Positions 24,210 through 33,983 of a stretch of DNA of 64,000 nucleotides are shown piece after piece. Where the stretch lies: NCBI GenBank assembly GCA_020631735.1, contig CM036167.1, positions 1,678,988-1,742,987 on the forward strand, written 5' to 3'. The notes under the pieces were generated by a model. It was not told where the DNA came from and did not search any database. It saw only the letters and a program-made list of their open reading frames with translations. Made by a program: the position numbers and the translations under genes. The first letter of the stretch is position 1, and the number at the start of each line of letters is the position of its first letter. This DNA is from Saccharum officinarum. Lineage: Eukaryota; Streptophyta; Magnoliopsida; Poales; Poaceae.

Positions 24210-25082
24210 TATTCTTTGGAGGATCCAACCAAAGAGGAAAGCTTTTGCTTACTAACCTGCAGCGGAAAATAGAACTAATCACGAAACCCATGAATCAAAC
24301 ACACGAAATGGGATAGGATCTCTACTGAAGCAAACACCTGCAACTGCACCTTCTTCTAGGACTGGATGGATGTCCAACAGGTGATCTCATGATCATCAGA
24401 TAGCAGTAACCAAAAAATGCATACCTTCTGCGGAAGCATCAATACCGGCACTGAGAGCGATGGTGGCCAGGCTGAGTCGTGCGTGCTAGCAGGAGGCGCC
24501 GATGCGGATTGGATCCAGCATGGCCTCTCAGCTAGTCCCGCGTGGTCCAGGTCCTCCGCCGCATCTGGCCCGCACCGCCGCTTCCTTGCCGCGGCGTCGT
24601 CGCACTGTCGGGGTCGGATCAAGAGTGGCGGAGGCTGGGAAACCCTAGCTGCGTCGGGAAGCAGGAGGCGGCGGCGAAAGTCTCGTGTTTTTTCTTTCCG
24701 TAGTGGTTCGAGCGAAGGTTAGACGGAAAAAATTGACAATTCCAGTGATCGAACCGTGGCTGAGGAGCGCGGGTGTAGGGGTGGGCGCGGGCGTGGGATA
24801 TGGGTGGGGGCTGAGGAGTACCATACACACGATCCTGATCGTTAGATTTGAGTAAGGAGAGAGAAGACTCAAAAGCAATCTGGATGGTTGATTTCTACAA
24901 AGTTGTTTTTCTGGGTACATTTTTCTGTGGTGTGTGGAGGGACACCATCTCAGCGGGTGAGGTTTTCGAGGTAGACTTAGCATAGAAAAAGATGGTGCTT
25001 TAGTAAGGTAGATATAATATATTGTACTATTGTTAAAAAAACTACTGTACTTTTATGAAAAATGTGAAAGGAATGCTACATA

Positions 25083-25236
25083 CTCCCTCAATTCTATAAA
25101 TAGTGTCGTTTCGTGCTGGTCAAATTTTCTTAACTTTAACTATATTTATAGAAATATTAATAGTATTTGTATCTCCAGATAAGTTTATTGTAAAACATAT
25201 CAGCGATTCATCTAGATACTAATTGTACAACATAAG

Positions 25237-25304
<68 letters not shown>

Positions 25305-25368
25305 GTCAAAGTTGATAATTTTTTACTTCTCGAAAAGTAAGAATAACATATTTTTAGGACAGAGGGAG
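25083..25368. mobile_element. Stowaway MITE with an expanded AT microsatellite
   Basis: CTCCCTCAATTC and GGACAGAGGGAG ends are flanked by TA (25081-25082, 25369-25370). A pure (AT)n run at about 25242-25301 lies inside it, so the microsatellite probably grew from the AT-rich MITE core. Confidence 0.87.
25242..25301. repeat. (AT)n microsatellite
   Basis: About 60 bases of uninterrupted AT repeat inside the Stowaway element. Confidence 0.97.
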
Positions 25369-25679
25369 TATCTATGTATATTTACCTTTTCTATTAAATT
25401 TTAAGCTATAATTTATTTTATGATGGTTAATTCATAATAGAAGCTAATGTTGACAATAAAATGGCAACGTCCTATCAAATTATTTAAAATATAGATTTCT
25501 TCTTATGTGCGAAGAACAAAAATATTTACTCGTAAATATTGCACAGAAATATTTCTTTCATCCATCTCCAAATCTTTGTTCTCCATCTTGGTGTGGACCT
25601 AATTTAGCTTAATCACACACTTAACAAAAGTTTAGTCTACTGGTTGTCTCAATTACCAAAACCAAACATAGGGCTTTCA
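25369..25679 (-). other. AT-rich spacer ending in an LTR end fragment
   Basis: The last bases before 25680 read ACCAAAACCAAACATAGGG then CTTTCA. This is the inverse of an LTR start TGAAAGCCC of the same type as 57803-59697. Only about 90 bp of it is recognisable, so the rest is decayed or truncated. Confidence 0.55.
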
Positions 25680-28650
25680 CCTTTCCATGTCACTCGATCA
25701 CTCTTGAGTTAGGTCCCACCTAATAGCACTAGATAACTATTTAGCAAACAAGAATGCATTTCTTAATAGTACGACTATCTATAATAAACTCAAACGTGCA
25801 CTTCTCTGCTCACCGATGGCTGGTAAAATGAAAGGCCTACAACTCATACATTTGTCTTGTGTATTCTATTTCATCTCCATGTGCCCTCAAGCATCCACTC
25901 TCCTATCTCACAATCTTCCATATGATGAATAACGGTTATCTCAAGTGTGGCCAACAACGCCACCTTGGCCATTGTCCAGGCAATAAAGCTCCTCCATTTT
26001 CACTTCATCAAACCATGGATCATAGCATTGGTTGCTCTTCTCGGTTGCATTGGTTCATCGATGCCGAGCCCTCTACCCGCTCGGAGCTTATCTGTTATTA
26101 GGGTTCCAACAAGCTCTTTAATACTCTATCTTGGTAGTAACTTGGTAAAAAAAAGTTTCTCTACTCTATCTTTATACTCTTCGTTAGTACTTCTTTTGCA
26201 CCATGTTTGAGTGGCTTTACTTTTTCTAGAATAGCATGCTTATAGTTTGATAGCTAGGTTTTTGGAATCTAGCGTGTAAACTTACATTTGTGCAGTATAG
26301 TCGTATAGATGATGGCAGCACATGAAAAAAAAAACCCTAAGACGCATTTAGACCGGCTTTCTATCCAGGTCTTCCTCCTCAACAGCTATATTTGTTTGAC
26401 GGCAAAGCTGACTATATAATTCGAAGCGACTAATTCACTTCCTGGTCAGGAGCCAGGGCCCCTTCGTAGTTCAAAGAAAATCGTGCGAGTCGTGGCAAAA
26501 TTGATCGAAAATTCTGAAATGCCAACTGCATGGGTGGTGAGACCACGTTTTTTCAGGATTGAATCGAATATAACACTCGTAATCCTAAACGTGGCAACTA
26601 AGGACGACCGTGCCATTTCTTTATCCATGTGCCTTTCAGCTTTCACCCATCGGCACAGTTGCACAGGGCTGCGCCGTCCTCGTCTTCTTGACCGGCGGCG
26701 GCCCCGTGCATCACGTTTTTAGTTTAAAGAGAGAAGCCAATAATTCTTCACCCGCTTAATGATTCCAGGCTCGGCACGGCTGTTACTGTACGAGCGTCGA
26801 GGACGACCAACAGCTCACATGAGATATTTTCAGCGCTTCGCTTCGCCAGATGTCCTTTAATCAGATGCGACATGCATGGCCTCGGTCGGATATTTGCAGT
26901 GGCTGCAGTTTGTCAACTGTGCTCAGGCCTACCGTACCGCGAGCATGGACCGGCACCAACTGGGAAAATCATGTGTGTGCATGCGCTCTCGATGGTGATC
27001 CTGACCCCTTTCTGAATGGGATGGTCATCCTAACTTGCATGTGTGCACCATATATAGGTACTCCAAGCAAGGAGAAATGCAAGTGAACGCCAAGAATCGC
27101 TTCTTGTTTTAGGCTCTGTGAGCAGGGAGGCTTCTTGGTTTACCTACGCTAGACGTGGCCAAAATGAACATTATTCGGTAAAACAACATTTTTTTTTGAA
27201 AATTAACAGCTTCCCTGCTCACATAGGGGAAGTTTCAAGGCATAAGGGTCAATCTATGCTCTGATTTTGTACTTCCCCACCTATCACATCTAATCAACCA
27301 AATAAGTTGGACTTGACGATTTACACTGACCTCCCAAAGTCCCGAGCAAAGGTTACATAGAGTTTCAAAAACAAATGGAAGCATGTGTTTTGTGTGCCGC
27401 CCTGCCCAGTGCCCACTCGCATCAACGGCGGTTCTAACCGAAGAACGAAGACCTGCAGGCGTAACGTCATACTATTATACTACTGCTACTGTACAATATA
27501 GTAGCCTATACAGGCTACGTACAATACTGTAAGTCTGGGCATTGGGTCGGTGTCACCGCGAAAGTTTATCCTCCCGCTGCAGACAGAGCCACTGGCTGAT
27601 CTTTTTTTCTTCGGCGAAACCGACGCGACACCGACGGGCGTACGTACGCCGCGGTGCGGCCGGACCGGCCGGACAGACAGACAGACAGACAGAGATGCGT
27701 GGATGCCGAACCCGACGTTGTCGCCAGGGAGAGGGAGGACATGAGCACGCCGGGCAGACGCCACGGGTGGCACGATCGGCATGCCGAGGCGTGCAGGGAC
27801 GGCAACGCCGACAGACCGAGTGCGAGTGGGCGCTGCGGGGTCGCACGCACAACGCACAGCAAGAACGGGGACCGCGTCTTGGCGGGTTGGCGTGCTTTCT
27901 CTTCCTACTTTGCCTAGCCTCGTCGAGTCGTCCTGCTCTGAGCCCGGCCAAACTCGTGCGCTGTTTGCTGCTTCCGTCTCGTAGTATCTTGCAGTGCCAG
28001 GGCTAGCATAGCAGGTTGGTCCGCACTCCGTAGGGGAAATAAAGGCCCGGTTTTGTACACTGCAGGCGCAGGGAATCCTCCAGTTTTGTTTAAGCACGTT
28101 TTTTACTCCCTGATGATGAACAGGGCTAGCTCCTGTTTTCTTTCCGCGAAGACCTCGTCACGAGAGCCGAAATCCCACCGTTTCCTCCGCCGAAAACTCG
28201 TCCTTTGAACAAGGGCTGGTTGGTTCAACCCTAGGCAAACTTGTCTGGCGCGCCGTGCGTCTCAGATCGATCGCCTACGTTGGAATTGATACCTGGCTGC
28301 GAGTCTGTGAGCTCTGTCTTGGAGGATTCAATCGAAAAACACCCCATAAGAGCATGACTAATGATATTGCAGCTTATTTGCAGCCAGAGCAGCTGTATTG
28401 TCTTCCTGCTAGCACTGTATAATGGCTGTTTTTGGCTGCAACAAAAGTTGCAGCCGAACACTCTTAGTATGTTGTTGGTTCTATATGTATTACAGTTACT
28501 TATCAGTCCACCCATACTAATAGTTGCTTACTCGAACATACCGTGACATTAATACCTGGTTTACTTTCTTTTTTGAACTTCTTAGTTCTTGTGCAACCTC
28601 AGTATTTAGCCTATTTACACCATTTAGTATAAGGATCAATCTGTTCGTCG
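25680..28650. other. Gene-poor region
   Basis: I see no supported gene. A stretch near 25790-26100 resembles the interior of the LTR fragment at 39250-39620. (GACA)n occurs at 27672-27693. The GC-rich part 27500-28000 has overlapping frames on both strands without domains. A small Tourist-like piece is possible around 28030-28480 but its ends are not clear. Confidence 0.45.
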
Positions 28651-29393
28651 GCTAGAACTTGCCTCATTTTTTTAGAACAACTTTTTTTTGTTATATTTTT
28701 TCCTGGAAGGAGAGCAGCTGCATGCCGTCATATTATTATTTTATGTTATTCATACAAAGAATTTAGGAGACTAATGCTCTAGAGTCTAGTGCAGAACCAT
28801 TTGAAGTACTAGCGAATAGCGATCGTTGAGCTACTGTGTAGCAGTACTATGAAAGCTTCAGGCACTGCAGCTCTCGAGCTGAAGATACAATAAAGCGTGT
28901 ATTTATACAGCATACCACAATACGTTACACGCATACATGCTCATAAAACAAAATTAAATATACCAAATAAACATCTTCCACCGAGCATACAAACCCTCTA
29001 CGAGAGGGAGGATCCAGTGTAGACATACAGGACACAGGGAGAGGACAATAAAATGTACCGGAACGTGCACTACACATCGCTCCTCAACATATCGAGCAAG
29101 GCAGCAGCCATTCGTTGCAACATCTGGCACCGGTCACAGACCAGCTAAACTGCTGCGAGCATGTTCATCATCTCCAGCAGCAAACAATCTCGCGAACGAA
29201 CGGCTGACCGACCTCACGCACGTATATGCTTGTGGGCTTGTGGCCAATTAGGATGACCACCAGAACAATTCCTAACTTCGTCACTAGTAGTAGTAGTAGA
29301 GCAGTAAACTGAGTAGTAACCGACGGTAAATTATTCTTTCCCTTAACCTGAACAATCTCTACTGATCATTTGGCATCTTCCTTTTGGGCAAGA
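28651..29393. other. 3' flank of the JAZ gene
   Basis: This interval lies downstream of the minus-strand JAZ stop codon and probably includes its 3' UTR. No other gene is seen. A short (TAG)n run occurs near 29286-29300. Confidence 0.45.
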
Positions 29394-30669
29394 TCACATC
29401 TCCTGCTTGACGGTCGCTTCTTGGCCCAGACCCAGGCAAGGTTTCTTCTCCACTCCGGCCGCTTGCTTGGGCGCCTCAACGCCAACAGAGCTGTTGACTT
29501 GGTATGGCGCCTTTGCAGTTATCCTGGAATTTGAATGAAAAAGGCACAAAAACATGTTAGAACTCTGCTTAACTGAACGTGATTCCACAGGTGACCCTGA
29601 ATGCAACTGTTTTCCGTCACTGAAAATTCGAAAGAAAAAAATGCAACTCAGTTACCTGTCCTTTCTCTTCTCAAGGAACCTGTGGAGTGAATTCCTCCTC
29701 GCAATCGGCAGATCTGTTACAGAGCAAAAACCAAAAACACTTGTGTCACCGACAAAGTTTTGTGAAACCAGCAGCATTTTTTTGCAATTTGTGAAACAAA
29801 AGTTTTGAATGGGTATATGGCAGTCAAGAGGAGCGAGGCTTACCGGAGAGGCTGTTGTGTGAAGGCGTAGGCAGGTTCTGCGTTGGGACATTGGCACCGG
29901 CCCTGTCCACGCCGTCGCCGCCTGCAGGGTTCATGATTTGCAGCAAGTCCTTGACCTTGGTGGATGGGAACTTGTCGAAGACGACCACTTTTCCACCGTA
30001 GAAGATGGTCAGCTGTTGCGCCTCCTCGTCTCGAGCTGCCTCCCTACAGGAATCAAAATGTCTCTGTTATATTTGACAAAAACACATCACACTTGTTCTT
30101 TCTTTTGACCTGAGTGTGCTGTTCTTTCGGTTCAAGGCACGAACTTGCTTTTTCTTCGTCATCAATTTACCAGCAGTAGTGCACGGACGATAGCGGATTT
30201 CGTTTGTTTATTTACCTTGGATTTCCGGCGGTGCGTTTGTCATGGTCTTTTGGCTCCCCGGCGGTGGCCTTCTCGTGGGGCTCCTCGGCCGGCGCGTCGA
30301 GCGCTGACAGCAAGTTCATGGTGGTCGGCGGCCTGAAAGCTCCTGCTCCTGCGACGACGATGGGCGAGTCTGATAAGCGAAACGGTATTGTTCATTGGGA
30401 GACGGGAACTCTAGCTTTGTTGTGCACAGCAATTCGTGTTCACGGGAAGCTTTAATCGTGCATGCATGGCACTGGCACTGAACGGAATAACGGATTGCGT
30501 GAAAGAAAACACGACGACTGAGAACTGTTGCTGCCTTACCAGCTGCCGGCGCCATGGCGAGGCCGCCAAGGCCCTGCAGGCCGCCCTTCTTCTCCTTGAG
30601 ATACTGGCTCAGGAGGCTGCACGTGGCGGCGAAGCTGGTCTTGTCCCTCGCCGGTTCACGTCCAGCCAT
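29394..30669 (-). CDS. JAZ: JAZ (TIFY10-type) jasmonate signalling repressor
   Basis: JAZ proteins hold MYC-type activators inactive in the nucleus and are destroyed through COI1 when jasmonoyl-isoleucine rises. Five exons with GT-AG junctions keep an intact frame: 30669-30540, 30348-30216, 30043-29844, 29713-29656 and 29523-29394, giving 216 residues. The N-terminus begins MAGREPARDKTSF with SLLSQYLKEK, as in cereal TIFY10 proteins. The ZIM domain carries TIFYGGKVVVFDKFP (about 99-113), the site for NINJA and dimer contact. The Jas motif DLPIARRNSLHRFLEKRKDR is split by the exon 4/5 junction, the position where JAZ genes are known to retain introns. The C-terminus is short and basic-acidic. 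Two G-boxes lie upstream, consistent with feedback by MYC2. Which cereal TIFY10 paralogue it is cannot be settled here. Confidence 0.95.
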
Positions 30670-30903
30670 GGCCGCGGCGGCGCCCTTCTCCTCCTCCTCT
30701 CCTCTCCTTCCCGTCCCGTCCACTTCACCCCCAGCTCAGCTCACCAGCTAGCCTAGCAGGGACGGGCAATAACCAAAGACGCCGCCTCCCAACTCCCAGT
30801 CGCAGCTTCCTCCTCCTCTGCTTATCAGTTTATCAATCACAGAGACAGAGCCTCCGACAGGCTCTCGTGTACTTTTCCTCCCCTCGCAAATGGCCTTTGC
30901 CCC

Positions 30904-30910
30904 TTTAATA
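30904..30910 (-). promoter_or_regulatory. Probable TATA box of the JAZ gene
   Basis: On the minus strand the sequence reads TATTAAA about 235 bases before the JAZ start codon. This would give a 5' leader of about 200 bases. Confidence 0.5.
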
Positions 30911-31009
30911 GCGCGTGCCAAGGAGACGGCAAGTGGGACGGCGAGCCGTGGGGGCAGGGCACGGGCGGACGGGCCAGCCGGTCGGGGAGGCGACTCGCGT
31001 CGCATGAAA

Positions 31010-31015
31010 CACGTG
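31010..31015. promoter_or_regulatory. G-box (CACGTG) upstream of JAZ
   Basis: This is a perfect CACGTG palindrome about 340 bases upstream of the JAZ ATG. MYC2-type bHLH factors bind this site in JAZ promoters. Activity here is inferred. Confidence 0.6.
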
Positions 31016-31159
31016 ACTGCCGGAACGGGTGACGGGTGGTCCTCGGGAATGGGAATGCGGGAGCGGTGGCGACATGATCGGACGGACGGACGGAGGAGGA
31101 GGGGCAGGCGAGAGGGACGGCCGGACGGGCCCCGATCAGGCGGAAAGGCGTGCTAGCGA

Positions 31160-31165
31160 CACGTG
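31160..31165. promoter_or_regulatory. Second G-box (CACGTG) upstream of JAZ
   Basis: This CACGTG lies 150 bases farther upstream than the first, in a GC-rich stretch free of transposons. Two G-boxes in one promoter fit strong jasmonate feedback. Confidence 0.55.
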
Positions 31166-31824
31166 ATCTGGGCGGGGGCGCGCTCGGGATTTGACCGGGC
31201 CGAGCGGAGCGCGTGTGTGTGGGTGGGATCTCCCGGCGCCCGGCCCGCGTGGGACGAGGAGAGGACCCTGGGACGCGGTGGCAGCGACGGGTGACGCGCG
31301 ACCCTGGGCCGCGCTGTACCGCGTGTTGCCTGTGCCGTGTACGTCACGCGGGATACGCTTTGCTACGCCCCACAGTAGTTTACCTCTCACTCATCCGGCA
31401 AGTTTTTCTTTCTTTCTTTCTTTCAATCACGGAGAGGCGACCCTCGTAGATTTCAGACCGTAGATGAACGAACAGTTACTCTGAGCGTCCTTGCGCACCG
31501 GTGGGTTCAGGAGTGCCACGCACGCTGTCGGCAACGGGCCGGGCGACGTCGTTCGCTCACCATTGTGTCTCGCCTCCGATCCGACGACGCGGCACATCTG
31601 TCGGCGGTCATACCACATGACCCGCGACCGCTCTCCTGTCGACGGCGATGGCTGATCGCTCGCCGCTCGCCAGGCTACGCCCGATCGCCCTCGCCCCGCT
31701 GGATGGTGGATGGCTCATGGTCATGGGCCATGGCTCCTTTTCTTCTCTGAGCGACTGAGCTGGTAGGGTGTGACAGTAGTACGGTACGGCCGGTTCGCAG
31801 GCCTGAACCCTGCCTGAAGTACTT
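31166..31824. other. Distal upstream region of JAZ
   Basis: GC-rich, with a (TTTC)n tract at about 31403-31424. I see no gene. Open frames here run on both strands without domains. Confidence 0.4.
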
Positions 31825-32061
31825 AGGTGTGTTTAGTTGCCCTTTAAAATTTTTTGAAGCACAGTAATTCTTTCGTTTGTATTTGACAATTAGTGTCTAA
31901 TTATGGACTAATTAAGTTCTAAAGATTCATCTCGTGATTTATAACCAAACTGTGTAATTAGTTATTTTTTTACATATATTTAATGCTCCATGCATGCGTC
32001 TAAAGATTCGATGTGACGGAGAATCTTGTAAAATTTTTGGAATTTTGAAGGAACTAGGGGC
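31825..32061. mobile_element. Tourist-like MITE 1 of a MITE cluster
   Basis: Left GTGTGTTTAGTTGCC and right GAAGGAACTAGGGG bound about 235 bp. The interior has ACTAATTAAG, TGTGTAATTAGTT and TCCATGCATGCGTC. Ends are approximate because the next element abuts. Confidence 0.7.
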
Positions 32062-32302
32062 CGGTTTAGTTCCCAGAAAATTTTGCAAAATTTTTTAGAT
32101 TCCCCGTCACATCAAATCTTTAGACACATGCATAAAGCATTAAATATAGATAAAAAATAAAACTAATTACACAGTTTAGACGAAATGGACGAGACAAATC
32201 TTTTAAACCTAATTAGACCATGATTGGACACTAATTGTCAAATAACAACGAAACGTGCTATAGAGTCATTTTGCAATTTTTTTTGCAACTGAACAAGCCC
32301 TA
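32062..32302. mobile_element. Tourist-like MITE 2 of the cluster
   Basis: GGCCGGTTTAGTTCCC at the left and TGCAACTGAACAAGCCC at the right. It shares the internal CACATCAAATCTTTAGACAC block with its neighbours but in the opposite orientation. Confidence 0.72.
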
Positions 32303-32314
32303 AACACTGCCTTA

Positions 32315-32557
32315 GGGCCTGTTTAGATGGTGAAAAATTTTGGGTAAATTCATGTAGCACTTTTCGTTGTTATTTGACAAAATTTATCCAATTATGGACT
32401 AACTAGGCTCAAAAGATTCGTTTCGACATTTACAGACAAGCTGTGTAATTAATTATTTTTTTACCTACATTTAATACTCCATGCATGCGTCCAAAGATTC
32501 GATGTGACGGGTACTGCGCAAACATTTTTTTTGCCTCTTTGCCCAACTAAACAGGCT
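32315..32557. mobile_element. Tourist-like MITE 3 of the cluster
   Basis: GGGCCTGTTTAGATGG and CCCAACTAAACAGGCTC ends with TTA on the left and TAA on the right. Confidence 0.75.
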
Positions 32558-32571
32558 CTAAAGTAGGCTGT

Positions 32572-32796
32572 GTTCAGTTACCTGAAAAATGCACTATGCA
32601 AAAAGAAATTCTTCGTCACATCAAATTTGCGATACATGCATGGAGTACTAAATGTCGATGAAATTAAAAACGAATTGTACAGCTTGGTTGTACTTTGCGA
32701 GACGAACGTTTTGTAACTAGTCAACGGTGGGATACTATTTACCAAATAAAACCAAAATGTGCTATATTTTCAGTCTTTTCAGGCAACTAAACCCAG
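32572..32796. mobile_element. Tourist-like MITE 4 of the cluster
   Basis: Ends GCTGTGTTCAGTTACCTG and AGGCAACTAAACCCAGCC, about 225 bp. It is an inverse-orientation relative of 8000-8242. Confidence 0.75.
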
Positions 32797-33514
32797 CCGT
32801 AGCCGTAGCAGTGAACTCTGTGCTTCCAGCAAAGGGCGTCACGAGTTTCATATGACGACCGCGGTCCCGACCTGCTCTCGGGGACGACTCTGGTCTCCCA
32901 AATTTGTGCCACGGTTTCCGTGTGAGTGCGTGCGTGCCAGCCGGCTGGGGTAGCTAGCTTAGGAAGTGTTTAGTTACTTCAAAATTCCAAAAATTTTATA
33001 AGATTTCTCATCACATCAAATCTTACACATGCATAGAGCATTAAATATAGGTAAAAAAATAACTAATTGCACATGAAAGCATCTAGGCCCTGGTGTTGGT
33101 TTCGGCAATTGATGACAACGTATTATTACCATGACTAACGTGTGTTTTGCAGAAACGTTGGTAAGTTAGGTCATGGAGGTGATAACTGCTTTGGGCACTG
33201 TGGTATTCATGTCCCTTGATGGAAATCATTTCGGTTTTCAAAGGATCAACGACAAGATTAAGGACGGTTAGTTCCGGATGTTAAGGTGTTGAGTTACATC
33301 CGGAATAGTCGTTAGGATCTTTGTTTCTTCCTTTGACCGTACTATAAAGGGGGGGCATGAGCGAGTAGCTTGACTTAGGTGAATCTTTTGTTTAGGTGTG
33401 GTGCACACTTGTCAAACTTAGCACTAGGTAGCTCTAGAATAGCTTAAAGTTCAGTTTGAAGCAACTTGGTTCAAGTTGCGTCGCGTTTAGAAGACGTTTG
33501 AGCAGTTTACCCTT

Positions 33515-33936
33515 GACCGGACGCGTCCGGTCAGTACTAACAAGACAGTGCGTAGTTAACTGATCGACCGGACGCGGTCCTTGAGAGGACCGGACGCGGT
33601 GGTCAGTCTGACACGTGTTCCAGAGGGTAAACAGTGTAATCGTACGCGGCTGTGAAGTGATCGGCGCGTCCGGTCATGTTCCAGTAAGGTCCCAAGCTGA
33701 CCTGACGCGTCCGGTCATCTATGATCGGACGCGGTCGAGCGTCAGATCAGTTTCCAGTAAGGTTCTTGCATGATCGGACGCGTTCGGTCATCCCTGATCG
33801 GCGCGTCCGGTCATCTCAGATCGGCGCGTCCGATCATCTCAGATCGGCGCGTCCGATCACTCAGCGCTAACTTTCGGTTTCCGACCGTTACACTTGACCG
33901 GCGCGTCCAGTCATGTCGACCGGCGCGTCCGGTCAG
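33515..33936. repeat. Cluster of ACCGGACGCGTCCGGT-like palindromes in the outer LTR
   Basis: About twelve full or half copies of the palindrome occur at irregular spacing, many ending in GGTCA. It is not a uniform tandem repeat. Confidence 0.85.
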
Positions 33937-33983
33937 TGCGCGTTTTGCTGTTTCGGCAGATAACGGTTGGATTTGTCTGAGGG

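Larger units (their letters stand above)
18629..25012. mobile_element. Giant inverted-repeat element with captured gene sequence, split by a solo LTR
   Basis: The left arm (18629 to about 19975) and right arm (about 20085-20266 plus 24215-25012) are inverse complements. Both begin TACCTTACTAAAGCA at the outside. The spacer between the arms is only about 110 bp. The left arm holds about 370 bp (roughly 19115-19485) that the right arm lacks. The arms carry a GC-rich gene-like region with an ATG at 19033 (left), a plausible 5' end. In the left-only part, the frame around 19370-19460 reads NHSAVNYGE, stop, LPDGFYDVCG, which resembles the EDR1-type motif of plant Raf-like kinases. This looks like a captured host fragment in a MULE-like foldback element. 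No transposase is seen. Confidence 0.72.

Noticed and set aside
27117..27222. 12 bp inverted repeat TGTGAGCAGGGA as a possible microRNA hairpin
   Set aside because: The stem does not extend beyond about 12 pairs and the loop of about 80 bases is unstructured, so it fails as a precursor.
27486..28097. 203-codon minus-strand frame and overlapping frames
   Set aside because: Frames of similar length occur on both strands in this GC-rich stretch, the protein is low-complexity and includes a (GACA)n translation.
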